Source: JBJKPP01 sp046706145 (lineage in GTDB: Bacteria > Bacteroidota > Ignavibacteria > Ignavibacteriales > Ignavibacteriaceae). From it: DNA of 6,312 nucleotides. Positions 1-6,280 of this stretch are shown here, piece by piece. The notes below the pieces were generated by a model. The model was not told where the DNA came from and ran no database searches. It saw only the letters and a program-made list of their open reading frames with translations. How positions within the stretch are numbered: position 1 is the stretch's first letter; each line of letters opens with the position of its first letter. The stretch is taken from assembly GCA_046706145.1 (NCBI GenBank), contig JBJKPP010000202.1:1-6312 (forward strand), in the 5' to 3' direction. The position numbers and the translations under genes were made by a program.

Positions 1-1686
1 ATTGCCGGTAATTGGCTCTGGTGGAATATGGCAATTGGTGCCATGCTTACTGTTTTCTTTTTTGCAAAGTTGTGGCGGCGTGCACATATCATGACTGATG
101 TGGAATTTGTAGAGCTGAGATATTCAGGGAAAGCTGCAGCTGTACTTCGCGGCTTCCGCGCTCTTTATCTAGGATTATTTATGAATGCAATAGTTATGGG
201 CTGGGTCAATAAAGCAATGGTGAAAATATTTCATGTTACGATTCCCGGAATTGACCCTTTCCTTCTTGTTGTGATCTCAGCGACTGTAATTGCTATATAC
301 GCATCCGCTTCAGGGCTATTGGGAACAGCCCGTACAGACAGTTTCCAATTTGTTTTTGCCATGACAGGCTGTATCCTTTTAGCAGTGATAGTAGTTAATA
401 TTCCGAAAGTAGGAGGACTTGTTGAGCTTAAAGATAAATTAGCACCACAGGTTATGGACTTTCTTCCTAAGATTGGAAGTATGACTTCTACAGGTAGTAT
501 TACAGGAGGAGTTCTTGCAATCCCTGCCGGTGCATTCTTTGCATATATAGGTTTGCAGTGGTGGTCTAGTTGGTATCCTGGTTCTGATCCTGGCGGCGGT
601 GGTTATGTTGCACAGAGAATGATGTCAGCCAAAGATGAAAAGCATAGTTTATTTGCTACCTTGTGGTTTACAATTGCTAATTATGCTGTCCGTCCCTGGC
701 CATGGATTTTAGTAGCGCTTGCTGCTTTGGTTTTACTGCCGAGAGCGCAGGATCCAAGTGTAATTCAAAAACAAAATCCCACTGTATATCAAGAAGTTGT
801 TCAGGCATATAACAATCAGGATTTGTTAAGTTCGAGTAATCCCATTTATCACACTCCTGAATTCAAAAAACTTTACCAGGAATACGAAAATACAGTTGAC
901 CCCGGTGTAATGTATCCTAAATTGATGTTAATGTATTTACCTACAGGTTTTTTGGGATTACTGATTGCAGTTTTTCTGGCAGCCTATATGTCAACTATAG
1001 CTTCGCAACTTAATTGGGGAACGTCGTATTTAATTAATGATTTTTATCGTAGATTCATTAAATCTAATGCAGATGAAAAGCACTATGTGCTTATTTCAAG
1101 GCTGGGAATTATTTTGATGACTGCTTTTTCACTTTTTATCACGAGATATTTCCTTACAACTATTTCTGGTGCGTGGATTTTCATTCTTAATGCGAGCGCT
1201 GGTATAGGTGCAGTTTTAATTCTTAGATGGTATTGGTGGAGAATAAATGCCTGGTCTGAAATTTCAGCGATGATTGCACCGCTAGTCATCTATCCTATTG
1301 CAGTTTATGGATTTAAGATGCAATCTCCAATGACTCTGTACCCGATTGTAATAGGCACAACTGCTGTCTGGCTTATAGTTACATATATTACAAGGCCAAC
1401 TGACCAAAAAACACTGCTAGCATTCTATAAACGAACATATCCCGGTGGAATAGGATGGAGGCACATACAAAAAATGTTGCCCGAACTTAATCAAAATAAT
1501 TATTTTGGCAGGACATTTGTGAATTGGGTCATGGGTGTAATCCTTGTTTATGCATCTTTATTTGGAGTTGGAAGAATAATATTTTCTGAGTTTCTCTCCG
1601 GAATAGTAATATTACTAATTGGATTTATTGCCGGATTGGTGATTTATTTCAATTTGAAAAAGCAGGGATTTAAGACGCTTGAATAG
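1..1686 (+). CDS. Sodium:solute symporter (SSS family), 5'-truncated by the window
   Basis: Inner-membrane secondary transporter of the SSS/SGLT family (LeuT fold) that would couple Na+ entry to uptake of an organic solute. The substrate cannot be told from the sequence. The frame is open from base 1, so the first in-frame ATG (28) is internal; 561 codons are visible. Numbering from base 1, the sequence opens in a helix matching TM2 of the family (IAGNWLWWN), followed by the conserved TDVEFVELRYSG loop (32-43) and many hydrophobic helices. WYPGSDPGGGGYVAQRMMSAKD (around 191-212) is a typical family signature. The helix with MSTIASQLNWGTSYLINDFY (330-349) aligns with TM8 of vSGLT, and S331/T332 fall where its Na2-site serines lie. 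TM1, which supplies the other half of the sodium site, is outside the window. A hydrophilic stretch near 246-305 is a probable extracytoplasmic loop, and two C-terminal helices (about 506-528 and 531-551) end the protein. No clear terminator follows. Family is certain; substrate unknown. Confidence 0.93.
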   Translation: MAGNWLWWNMAIGAMLTVFFFAKLWRRAHIMTDVEFVELRYSGKAAAVLRGFRALYLGLFMNAIVMGWVNKAMVKIFHVTIPGIDPFLLVVISATVIAIYASASGLLGTARTDSFQFVFAMTGCILLAVIVVNIPKVGGLVELKDKLAPQVMDFLPKIGSMTSTGSITGGVLAIPAGAFFAYIGLQWWSSWYPGSDPGGGGYVAQRMMSAKDEKHSLFATLWFTIANYAVRPWPWILVALAALVLLPRAQDPSVIQKQNPTVYQEVVQAYNNQDLLSSSNPIYHTPEFKKLYQEYENTVDPGVMYPKLMLMYLPTGFLGLLIAVFLAAYMSTIASQLNWGTSYLINDFYRRFIKSNADEKHYVLISRLGIILMTAFSLFITRYFLTTISGAWIFILNASAGIGAVLILRWYWWRINAWSEISAMIAPLVIYPIAVYGFKMQSPMTLYPIVIGTTAVWLIVTYITRPTDQKTLLAFYKRTYPGGIGWRHIQKMLPELNQNNYFGRTFVNWVMGVILVYASLFGVGRIIFSEFLSGIVILLIGFIAGLVIYFNLKKQGFKTLE

Positions 1687-1810
1687 TTGATTACCCTTGA
1701 TTTCATGTGATGTAATATATATAATTGTGCTCCAAAACATCATTTATTGTTGATAATTGAGTCGGTTAAATAGCTCCTGTTTGCTTAAAAATTATTAGGA
1801 TAGTATTTTA

Positions 1811-1834
1811 TTTGAGAAAATTACTTTATATTTA
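1811..1834 (+). promoter_or_regulatory. Possible promoter of the RNA-binding protein gene (weak)
   Basis: TTTG (1811-1814) is followed after 12 bases by TATATTTA (1827-1834), which matches seven of eight positions of the Bacteroidota -7 element TAnnTTTG. The spacing is shorter than the roughly 19-base spacing usual for the -33 TTG box, so the upstream box may be coincidental. If used, it would give a leader of about 100 bases before the start codon at 1940. In such AT-rich DNA chance matches are frequent. Confidence 0.25.
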
Positions 1835-1927
1835 CACCGAGTCCACAAATTTATTCCAATCAGTTTACTTCTTCCATTTTTTTACAAAGTATTCTGAAAT
1901 AAATTAAATCCAATTAAGTTTTAAATG

Positions 1928-1935
1928 AAGGAAGG
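1928..1935 (+). promoter_or_regulatory. Shine-Dalgarno sequence deciding the start of the RRM protein
   Basis: AAGGAAGG lies four bases before the ATG at 1940, with its AGGA core at normal distance. An in-frame ATG at 1925 overlaps the left side of this purine run and so would have no ribosome binding site of its own. This favours 1940 as the true start. It contrasts with ppc downstream, which has no such sequence. Confidence 0.75.
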
Positions 1936-1939
1936 CGAC

Positions 1940-2287
1940 ATGAATATTTTCATTGGTAATTTGTCCAAAGATGTTACGGAAGACGATCTGCAGGAATTAT
2001 TCTCCGAGTATGGCACCATTAGAAGTGTGAAGGTAATTAGAGATTTATTTTCCGGCGAATCAAAAGGTTTTGGGTTCCTTGAAATGCCCGGAAATGATCA
2101 GGCTCAGAAGGCCATTAGTGAATTGAACACCAGAGAGTTAAAAGGGAAAAAGATTGTTGTAAATGAGGCTAGGCCAAGAAACGATAATAGAAGATCAGGC
2201 GGTGGTGGCGGTAGAGGCGGACGCCGTGGAGGCGGTGGCGGTCATCGCGGTGGTGGCAGCGGCGGCGGAAGAAGAGGAGGCTGGTAA
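1940..2287 (+). CDS. Small RRM-domain RNA-binding protein with Gly/Arg-rich tail
   Basis: A 115-residue cytoplasmic single-RRM protein of the bacterial glycine-rich RNA-binding family (cyanobacterial Rbp-like and plant GRP-like). Such proteins bind single-stranded RNA and are often linked to cold or stress adaptation; the role here is inferred. RNP2 is IFIGNL (3-8) and RNP1 is KGFGFLEM (42-49), carrying the aromatic residues F4, F44 and F46 that stack on RNA bases. The RRM spans about 2-79. Residues 84-115 form a low-complexity tail of glycine runs broken by R, RR and H, ending in GGW, resembling eukaryotic RGG boxes. The start at 1940 is preferred over 1925 because the family begins MNIxIGNL and the ribosome binding site sits at 1928-1935. 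It appears monocistronic: a 253-base gap lies upstream and a strong terminator begins 27 bases after the stop. The tail DNA is locally GC-rich, unlike its surroundings, because of GGN codons. Confidence 0.95.
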   Translation: MNIFIGNLSKDVTEDDLQELFSEYGTIRSVKVIRDLFSGESKGFGFLEMPGNDQAQKAISELNTRELKGKKIVVNEARPRNDNRRSGGGGGRGGRRGGGGGHRGGGSGGGRRGGW

Positions 2288-2314
2288 GAAAGCCTTTCTT
2301 TGAGAAATAATTTT

Positions 2315-2350
2315 AAAAACCCGGACGAAAGTTCGGGTTTTTCGTTTTTT
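2315..2350 (+). terminator. Rho-independent terminator of the RRM gene
   Basis: The arms 2315-2326 (AAAAACCCGGAC) and 2331-2342 (GTTCGGGTTTTT) pair over 12 base pairs with one G-U wobble, closed by a GAAA tetraloop (2327-2330). A T-rich tail runs to 2350. The A run on the left side means it could also stop transcription from the opposite strand. It sits 27 bases after the RRM stop codon and separates that gene from ppc. Confidence 0.92.
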
Positions 2351-2463
2351 AAACCGTTCAATTAAATTTGCTCTTCCTTGTATGTTTTAGTTTTGATGCC
2401 ATAAAATAATTTATCATTAATATAACTCAACTTAAACTTCATTTTACCAATTTTATTCGGTTG

Positions 2464-2583
2464 TGTCTCAGTTTCACTTTTTAGAATCAAAATTGAATAG
2501 TCATTCTGAATTTATTTTCAGAATCTTTTTAGTTTGGCAGATTCCGAAACGAGTTCGGAATGACAAGTTGTGAAACTGAGACA
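2464..2583. repeat. 120-base nested palindromic repeat (MITE-like)
   Basis: The ends are a perfect 14-base inverted repeat, TGTCTCAGTTTCAC (2464-2477) and its complement (2570-2583). Inside, a second inverted pair of seven bases (2500-2506 and 2558-2564) encloses two perfect eight-base-pair hairpins: ATTCTGAA/TTCAGAAT (2503-2510, 2517-2524) and ATTCCGAA/TTCGGAAT (2541-2548, 2554-2561). The two internal hairpins resemble each other, so the whole can fold as a long stem carrying two arms. It codes for nothing convincing. Its form fits a small dispersed non-autonomous element, and the GTCATTC/GAATGAC core resembles repeats I associate with Bacteroidota and Ignavibacteria genomes; that last point is memory, not a search. 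I see no clear target-site duplication. Confidence 0.8.
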
Positions 2584-2609
2584 ACACTTTTTATTCTGTA
2601 TTACAAACA

Positions 2610-2634
2610 TTTGTTCACATTAATATTATATTTG
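2610..2634 (+). promoter_or_regulatory. Possible ppc promoter
   Basis: TATATTTG (2627-2634) is an exact match to the Bacteroidota -7 consensus TAnnTTTG, about 28 bases before the ppc start codon. A TTTG (2610-2613) lies 13 bases upstream of it, closer than the usual -33 spacing. A sigma70-style alternative is TTACAA (2601-2606) with TATTAT (2624-2629) at 17 bases. Location just upstream of the gene and downstream of the repeat supports a promoter here, but the exact element is uncertain. Confidence 0.4.
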
Positions 2635-2662
2635 TATTAATCATACAACAAACAATAATTCA

Positions 2663-5422
2663 ATGAAAAAGAAAAAACACATACTTGAACCGGATGAGAA
2701 ACTTAGAAGCAATATACGTCAGTTAGGCATTTTATTGGGGGAAGTGCTTATTGAACAAGAAGGTCTTGAACTGTTTAAGAAAGTTGAAAACCTACGTGCC
2801 TTAACTAAAGAATTACGTGCAAAAGAGGATAAATCCGTAAGCAAGAAAATCAGGACCATTGTAGGAAAGTTCAGCCTAAAGGAATCATATAATGTAATTA
2901 AAGCATTTTCGATTTATTTTATACTTGTCAATGCGGCAGATGAGGTTAATAATATTATTATCCAAAAGAAGAGTTATAAATATTCTCCGGATGAGGAATT
3001 GGGCTTTTATGACAAAGCATTCCTTGAGATAAAAAAATATCATCTATCTGCTAATTCTGTAGAGAAAATTCTTGAGTCCATTGAGATTATTCCGGTATTT
3101 ACTGCACATCCAACCGAAGCAACAAGGCAAACAATTCTTAAGAAGGTATTAAATATAAGCCAGATGTTGCTGGATAAAGAATTAAATTATCATACACGTG
3201 AAGAATTTGAATTAATACAAGAAAAGATTAAGACTGAGATTACCCTGCTATGGCAGTCAAATGAGATAAGATTCCATAGAATTACGGTTCAAGATGAAGT
3301 AATGCGGGGACTGTTCTTTTTTAAAAGAGTTTTTTACAATATTTTACCGGATTTTTACAAAGATCTTTCTTATTCATTCCAAAAACATTTGGGCTATTCG
3401 CATGAATTCCCGACCATTTTAAGATTTGGTTCGTGGATAGGCGGTGACAGAGATGGACATCCTTATGTGACTGAAGAAATCACGAGACAAACTTTTCAAA
3501 TTCACAAGAGGGAAATAATTAATCTCTATCTTAATGAATTAAACAACATTTATGAAGAGTTGAGCACATCAGCTAAAATAAAAGGAGCCGATAAAACTTT
3601 TGTAAATTCCATAAAATATGATGAAGATAAATTAAATGTGAGTCTTGCCGACAACAAATTGAGAGAAGTGAGCGAGATTTATAGGGCGAAACTTTATTTG
3701 ATTTATCGGAAACTTGAAAATACTCTAAACGGAAAAGAAAATTGTTATAAAGGTGCAGATGAATTTGTTAATGATTTATATTTAATCAAAAAGAGCCTGG
3801 ATAAAAATGAGGGGGGATTAATTGTTGGAAATCTAATTTATCCTTTTATTCTGAAAGTTAAGACTTTTGGATTTCACTTTGTGAAGCTTGATATAAGACA
3901 GAACTCTGAATTAATCAGAAATACAATAAGTGAAATTTTTGTAAATGAAAATCCGTTTTTCGATTTATCTAAGCTCTCGGAAGAGAAAAAATCTGAAATT
4001 CTTACAAATGAAATTCTGAATCCCAGACCTCTGACTAATAAATTCACTTATATAAGTGAAACTGCGAGAAAAGTTATAAATGAATTTGGACTTATAAGAT
4101 GGGCAAATGAAAATATTTCGAGAGGTTCGGCGGGAGATTATATAATAAGTAACAGCGCCTATGTGTCGGATGTGCTTACTGCTTTATTATTGGCTAAAGA
4201 AGCTGGTTTGATAAAAGTTGCGCAGGGCAAAATAGTCTCTTCATTAATTGATATACTTCCGCTTTTTGAAACTATAGAGGATTTGAGAAATTGTGTCGGA
4301 GTGATGGAACAATTATACGATAATCCGGCTTACAAACAAAATCTTCTTCTTCATGATAATTTTCAAAAAATAATGTTGGGATATTCGGACAGCAACAAAG
4401 ATGGCGGAATTTTAACCTCAAATTTTGAGCTGTACAAGGCACAAATCCTTTTAAATAAATTATCACAGAAAAAGAAAATAAAGCTCGTTTTGTTTCATGG
4501 CAGAGGCGGAAGCATTTCAAGGGGCGGCGGGCCGGTAAACAGGTCCATTTTAGCTCAGCCCCCAGGTACAATAAGAGGTAAATTAAAAATCACAGAACAA
4601 GGAGAAATGATTTCCGCCAAATATTTAATGTTTGATAACGCAAGGAAAAGTTTGGAAATAATAACTTCTGCCGTGTTATTAAAGACAGTTCATTCGTTTA
4701 AAAACATTAACGATGAATTTCAAGGTTACATGGATAAATTTGAAATTCTCTCTAATCTTGCTTTTGAACATTATAAAGAACTAGTAAATCACGAATACTT
4801 TATAAAATATTTTAGAACTGTAACACCTATTGATATTATTGAAAAAATTGAAATTGGTTCCCGTCCGCCATCAAGAAAAAATAAAGTTGATATTTCTTCT
4901 CTTAGAGCAATTCCATGGGTCTTTTCATGGACACAAAATCGTCAAACAATTTCCGGCTGGTATGGCTTCGGTTATGCAATTGAAACTGCGCTGAATAAAA
5001 AACTAATATCTCTCTCAAAACTTCAAGAGATGTATAAAAAGTGGGAATTCTTTAGAGCTTTGATTCAGAATATTGAAATGGTTCTTACAAAAACAGATAT
5101 GATTATTGGGACAGAGTATCTTACTTTAAATAAAAGCAAAAAGGCCGAAGAAATCTTTGAAATGATAAGCAAAGAATATAACCGGTCAGTGAAATACCTG
5201 CTGAAACTTACAGAGGAAAAAAATCTTCTTGATCATAATCAACAATTAAAAAGAACTTTGGAATTGCGAAATCCATATTTAGACCCGATTAATTTCATAC
5301 AGGTGCGGCTAATTAAACAGTATAGAAATAAAAATATCTCTGAGAAAAAGAAAGAAGAGTTATTGAATATTCTGCGTTCCAGTGTTAATGGAATAGCTGC
5401 CGGAATTAAGAATACAGGGTAG
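2663..5422 (+). CDS. ppc: Phosphoenolpyruvate carboxylase, complete
   Basis: Cytoplasmic enzyme that joins bicarbonate to phosphoenolpyruvate, giving oxaloacetate and phosphate; it refills the TCA cycle and feeds aspartate-family synthesis. At 919 residues it is slightly longer than the 883-residue E. coli enzyme and aligns from LRSNIRQLG (14-22) to the C-terminal NTG. Visible catalytic elements are TAHPTEA with H149 (E. coli H138), GSWIGGDRDGHP (256-267), LDIRQNS (409-415), PLFET with Mg-binding E536, GYSDSNKDGG (573-582) with D576 and K579, and HGRGGSISRGGGP (612-624) with R614 and R620. TEQGEMISAKY, GSRPPSRK (732-739), LRAIPWVFSWTQNR and RNPYLDP (869-875) follow. The residues matching the E. 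coli aspartate-inhibition site (R587, K773, R832, N881) are all kept as R620, K810, R869 and N917, so feedback inhibition by aspartate or malate is likely. The start has no Shine-Dalgarno sequence, only an A-rich leader, as is common in Bacteroidota; an in-frame stop at 2621-2623 excludes a much longer form. Apparently transcribed alone. No convincing terminator follows directly. Confidence 0.98.
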   Translation: MKKKKHILEPDEKLRSNIRQLGILLGEVLIEQEGLELFKKVENLRALTKELRAKEDKSVSKKIRTIVGKFSLKESYNVIKAFSIYFILVNAADEVNNIIIQKKSYKYSPDEELGFYDKAFLEIKKYHLSANSVEKILESIEIIPVFTAHPTEATRQTILKKVLNISQMLLDKELNYHTREEFELIQEKIKTEITLLWQSNEIRFHRITVQDEVMRGLFFFKRVFYNILPDFYKDLSYSFQKHLGYSHEFPTILRFGSWIGGDRDGHPYVTEEITRQTFQIHKREIINLYLNELNNIYEELSTSAKIKGADKTFVNSIKYDEDKLNVSLADNKLREVSEIYRAKLYLIYRKLENTLNGKENCYKGADEFVNDLYLIKKSLDKNEGGLIVGNLIYPFILKVKTFGFHFVKLDIRQNSELIRNTISEIFVNENPFFDLSKLSEEKKSEILTNEILNPRPLTNKFTYISETARKVINEFGLIRWANENISRGSAGDYIISNSAYVSDVLTALLLAKEAGLIKVAQGKIVSSLIDILPLFETIEDLRNCVGVMEQLYDNPAYKQNLLLHDNFQKIMLGYSDSNKDGGILTSNFELYKAQILLNKLSQKKKIKLVLFHGRGGSISRGGGPVNRSILAQPPGTIRGKLKITEQGEMISAKYLMFDNARKSLEIITSAVLLKTVHSFKNINDEFQGYMDKFEILSNLAFEHYKELVNHEYFIKYFRTVTPIDIIEKIEIGSRPPSRKNKVDISSLRAIPWVFSWTQNRQTISGWYGFGYAIETALNKKLISLSKLQEMYKKWEFFRALIQNIEMVLTKTDMIIGTEYLTLNKSKKAEEIFEMISKEYNRSVKYLLKLTEEKNLLDHNQQLKRTLELRNPYLDPINFIQVRLIKQYRNKNISEKKKEELLNILRSSVNGIAAGIKNTG

Positions 5423-5500
5423 AAAATATCCACAGCTTAACACAAACCATCTGCTCTAATCTTTCCTAAATAGAACGGAAAAAAGTTGGTAAATGTAGAG

Positions 5501-5520
5501 CGATTTCTAATTATAAATCG
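5501..5520. repeat. Short inverted repeat
   Basis: CGATTT (5501-5506) pairs with AAATCG (5515-5520) across an eight-base AT loop. There is no T tract, so it is not a normal terminator, although it lies within 100 bases of the ppc stop. Six base pairs in AT-rich DNA could be chance. Confidence 0.35.
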
Positions 5521-5643
5521 ATTGGAATGAAACTTTAAGTTTTCCGACCTTAAATAAATCGTGTCTGCAGATAACAATAAGTTGACAGAATGACAATGTT
5601 AGATTAATTCTACCAATTACAGTTGATCACTATGCAATAAACA

Positions 5644-5662
5644 CTTCTCTTTTTAAGGGAAG
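5644..5662. repeat. Short hairpin followed by CCTGCCTGCC
   Basis: CTTCTCTT (5644-5651) pairs with AAGGGAAG (5655-5662) over eight base pairs with one wobble and a TTT loop. The GC-rich run CCTGCCTGCC comes directly after (5663-5672) and is out of character with the spacer. It resembles the edge of a dispersed repeat more than a terminator, as no T tract follows. Confidence 0.4.
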
Positions 5663-5850
5663 CCTGCCTGCCGTGTACTACTTCAACAATTCGGTGACGG
5701 CATTGGATTAAAAGGCACAACTATAAACTTCTTGTTTTAGAAGGCATTAAATAAATTCCGTTGAAAAATTATGCGGATTTAACAATTAATATTGCAAAAC
5801 TAATAATGCTAATTAGAAGTTAAGTTTTAACCGGAAAAATTTGTTTGAGA

Positions 5851-5952
5851 GGTTGACTAAAAAGTAATTTTTAATTGAAAATGGAACACAGATGACACGG
5901 ATTACACTGATTTTCACAGATTTTAATATTGATCATTACTTTTTAGTCAGCC
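5851..5952. repeat. 102-base MITE-like element with nonanucleotide core
   Basis: The terminal inverted repeats GGTTGACTAAAAAGTAAT (5851-5868) and its counterpart at 5935-5952 match at 17 of 18 positions, the exception being a G-T pair; similarity fades but continues a few bases inward. The core (5886-5922) contains four 9-base units close to ACACNGATT: ACACAGATG, ACACGGATT, ACACTGATT and, after one extra base, TCACAGATT. TTGAG occurs just outside both ends (5845-5849 and 5953-5957), offset by one base on the left, which may be a target duplication or chance. The element is too short to code for a transposase, so it would be mobilised in trans if at all. ACACGGATT-type cores recur as dispersed repeats in varied bacteria, as far as I recall. 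Confidence 0.75.
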
Positions 5953-6019
5953 TTGAGTTGTTTTTCCTCATGGTATGTTAGCATAATTTTAGGAATTTAT
6001 TTTCAGCCTTGAACTTTTG

Positions 6020-6045
6020 GTACTTTTCTTTCAAGAGAAAAGTAC
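6020..6045. repeat. Perfect 10-bp hairpin
   Basis: GTACTTTTCT (6020-6029) and AGAAAAGTAC (6036-6045) pair perfectly around the six-base loop TTCAAG. No T tract follows. The stretch CTTTTGGTACTTTT (6014-6027) recurs with one change at 6154-6167, which opens the next hairpin, so the two are related copies or the two ends of one decayed element. Confidence 0.6.
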
Positions 6046-6153
6046 ATGAGTGTTAATAGAGCAAACACGTGTAAAACCCTATCAACCTACAATTAGCAAG
6101 ATTTTGTTACCTAAATACCGAAGAATTACACTGCCGGTAGACGGGGATGGGTC

Positions 6154-6180
6154 CTTTTGTTACTTTTTGTAAAGTTACAA
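6154..6180. repeat. Second hairpin related to the one at 6020
   Basis: TTGTTACTTT (6157-6166) pairs with AAAGTTACAA (6171-6180) at nine of ten positions around a TTGT loop. Its left side CTTTTGTTACTTTT (6154-6167) matches 6014-6027 at 13 of 14 positions. The shared sequence and similar fold point to a common repeat family. It lies about 100 bases before the gene start at 6281. Confidence 0.55.
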
Positions 6181-6280
6181 CTAGAACACAGAACTATTTA
6201 ATCGCACTGTTTCATTTAAATTTATATTTTATACTTGTATTTTTAACGGTGTTTTAATCCAAAGTATTTGGGGTTTAGAG

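Larger units (their letters stand above)
5423..6280. other. Long non-coding spacer with many small palindromes
   Basis: No credible reading frame, tRNA or rRNA is visible on either strand across these 858 bases. The stretch is AT-rich with frequent stops in all frames. What it holds is a series of short inverted repeats at 5501-5520, 5644-5662, 5851-5952, 6020-6045 and 6157-6180, described separately. A perfect 10-base direct repeat TCAGCCTTGA occurs at 5947-5956 and 6003-6012. It looks like an accumulation site for small dispersed repeats between ppc and the gene starting at 6281. Confidence 0.7.

Noticed and set aside
1083..1289. Minus-strand open frame of 68 codons inside the symporter gene.
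   Set aside because: It lies wholly opposite a clearly conserved coding region and shows no family features; it is a shadow frame.
1925..1939. An earlier ATG that would add five residues (MKEGD) to the RRM protein.
   Set aside because: The added codons coincide with the purine-rich ribosome binding site for the ATG at 1940, and family members begin right at the first RRM strand.
2362..2442. A 26-codon minus-strand frame (MKFKLSYINDKLFYGIKTK...) between the RRM terminator and the nested repeat, open further upstream into the repeat.
   Set aside because: No ribosome binding site, lysine/asparagine-rich composition expected of AT-rich non-coding DNA, and no recognised family. It could be the tail of a gene broken by the repeat, but nothing beyond an open frame supports that.
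4272..4571. Minus-strand open frame of 99 codons inside ppc.
   Set aside because: It overlaps the most conserved catalytic part of PEPC (GYSDSNKDGG to HGRGGS), which explains its open frame; no independent coding evidence.
5239..5433. Minus-strand open frame of 64 codons across the 3' end of ppc.
   Set aside because: It is opposite the conserved RNPYLDP and NTG-ending C-terminus of PEPC, and its hydrophobic look is a by-product of the lysine-rich sense strand.
5455..5485. Possible ppc terminator using TTTCC and GGAAA around 5463-5482.
   Set aside because: Only about five base pairs across a ten-base loop and no T tract after the right arm, so it does not meet the standard of an intrinsic terminator.
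5886..5922. The 9-base repeats considered as a CRISPR or iteron-type origin.
   Set aside because: Units are only nine bases with no spacers, number four, and sit inside terminal inverted repeats with no replication or Cas gene nearby.
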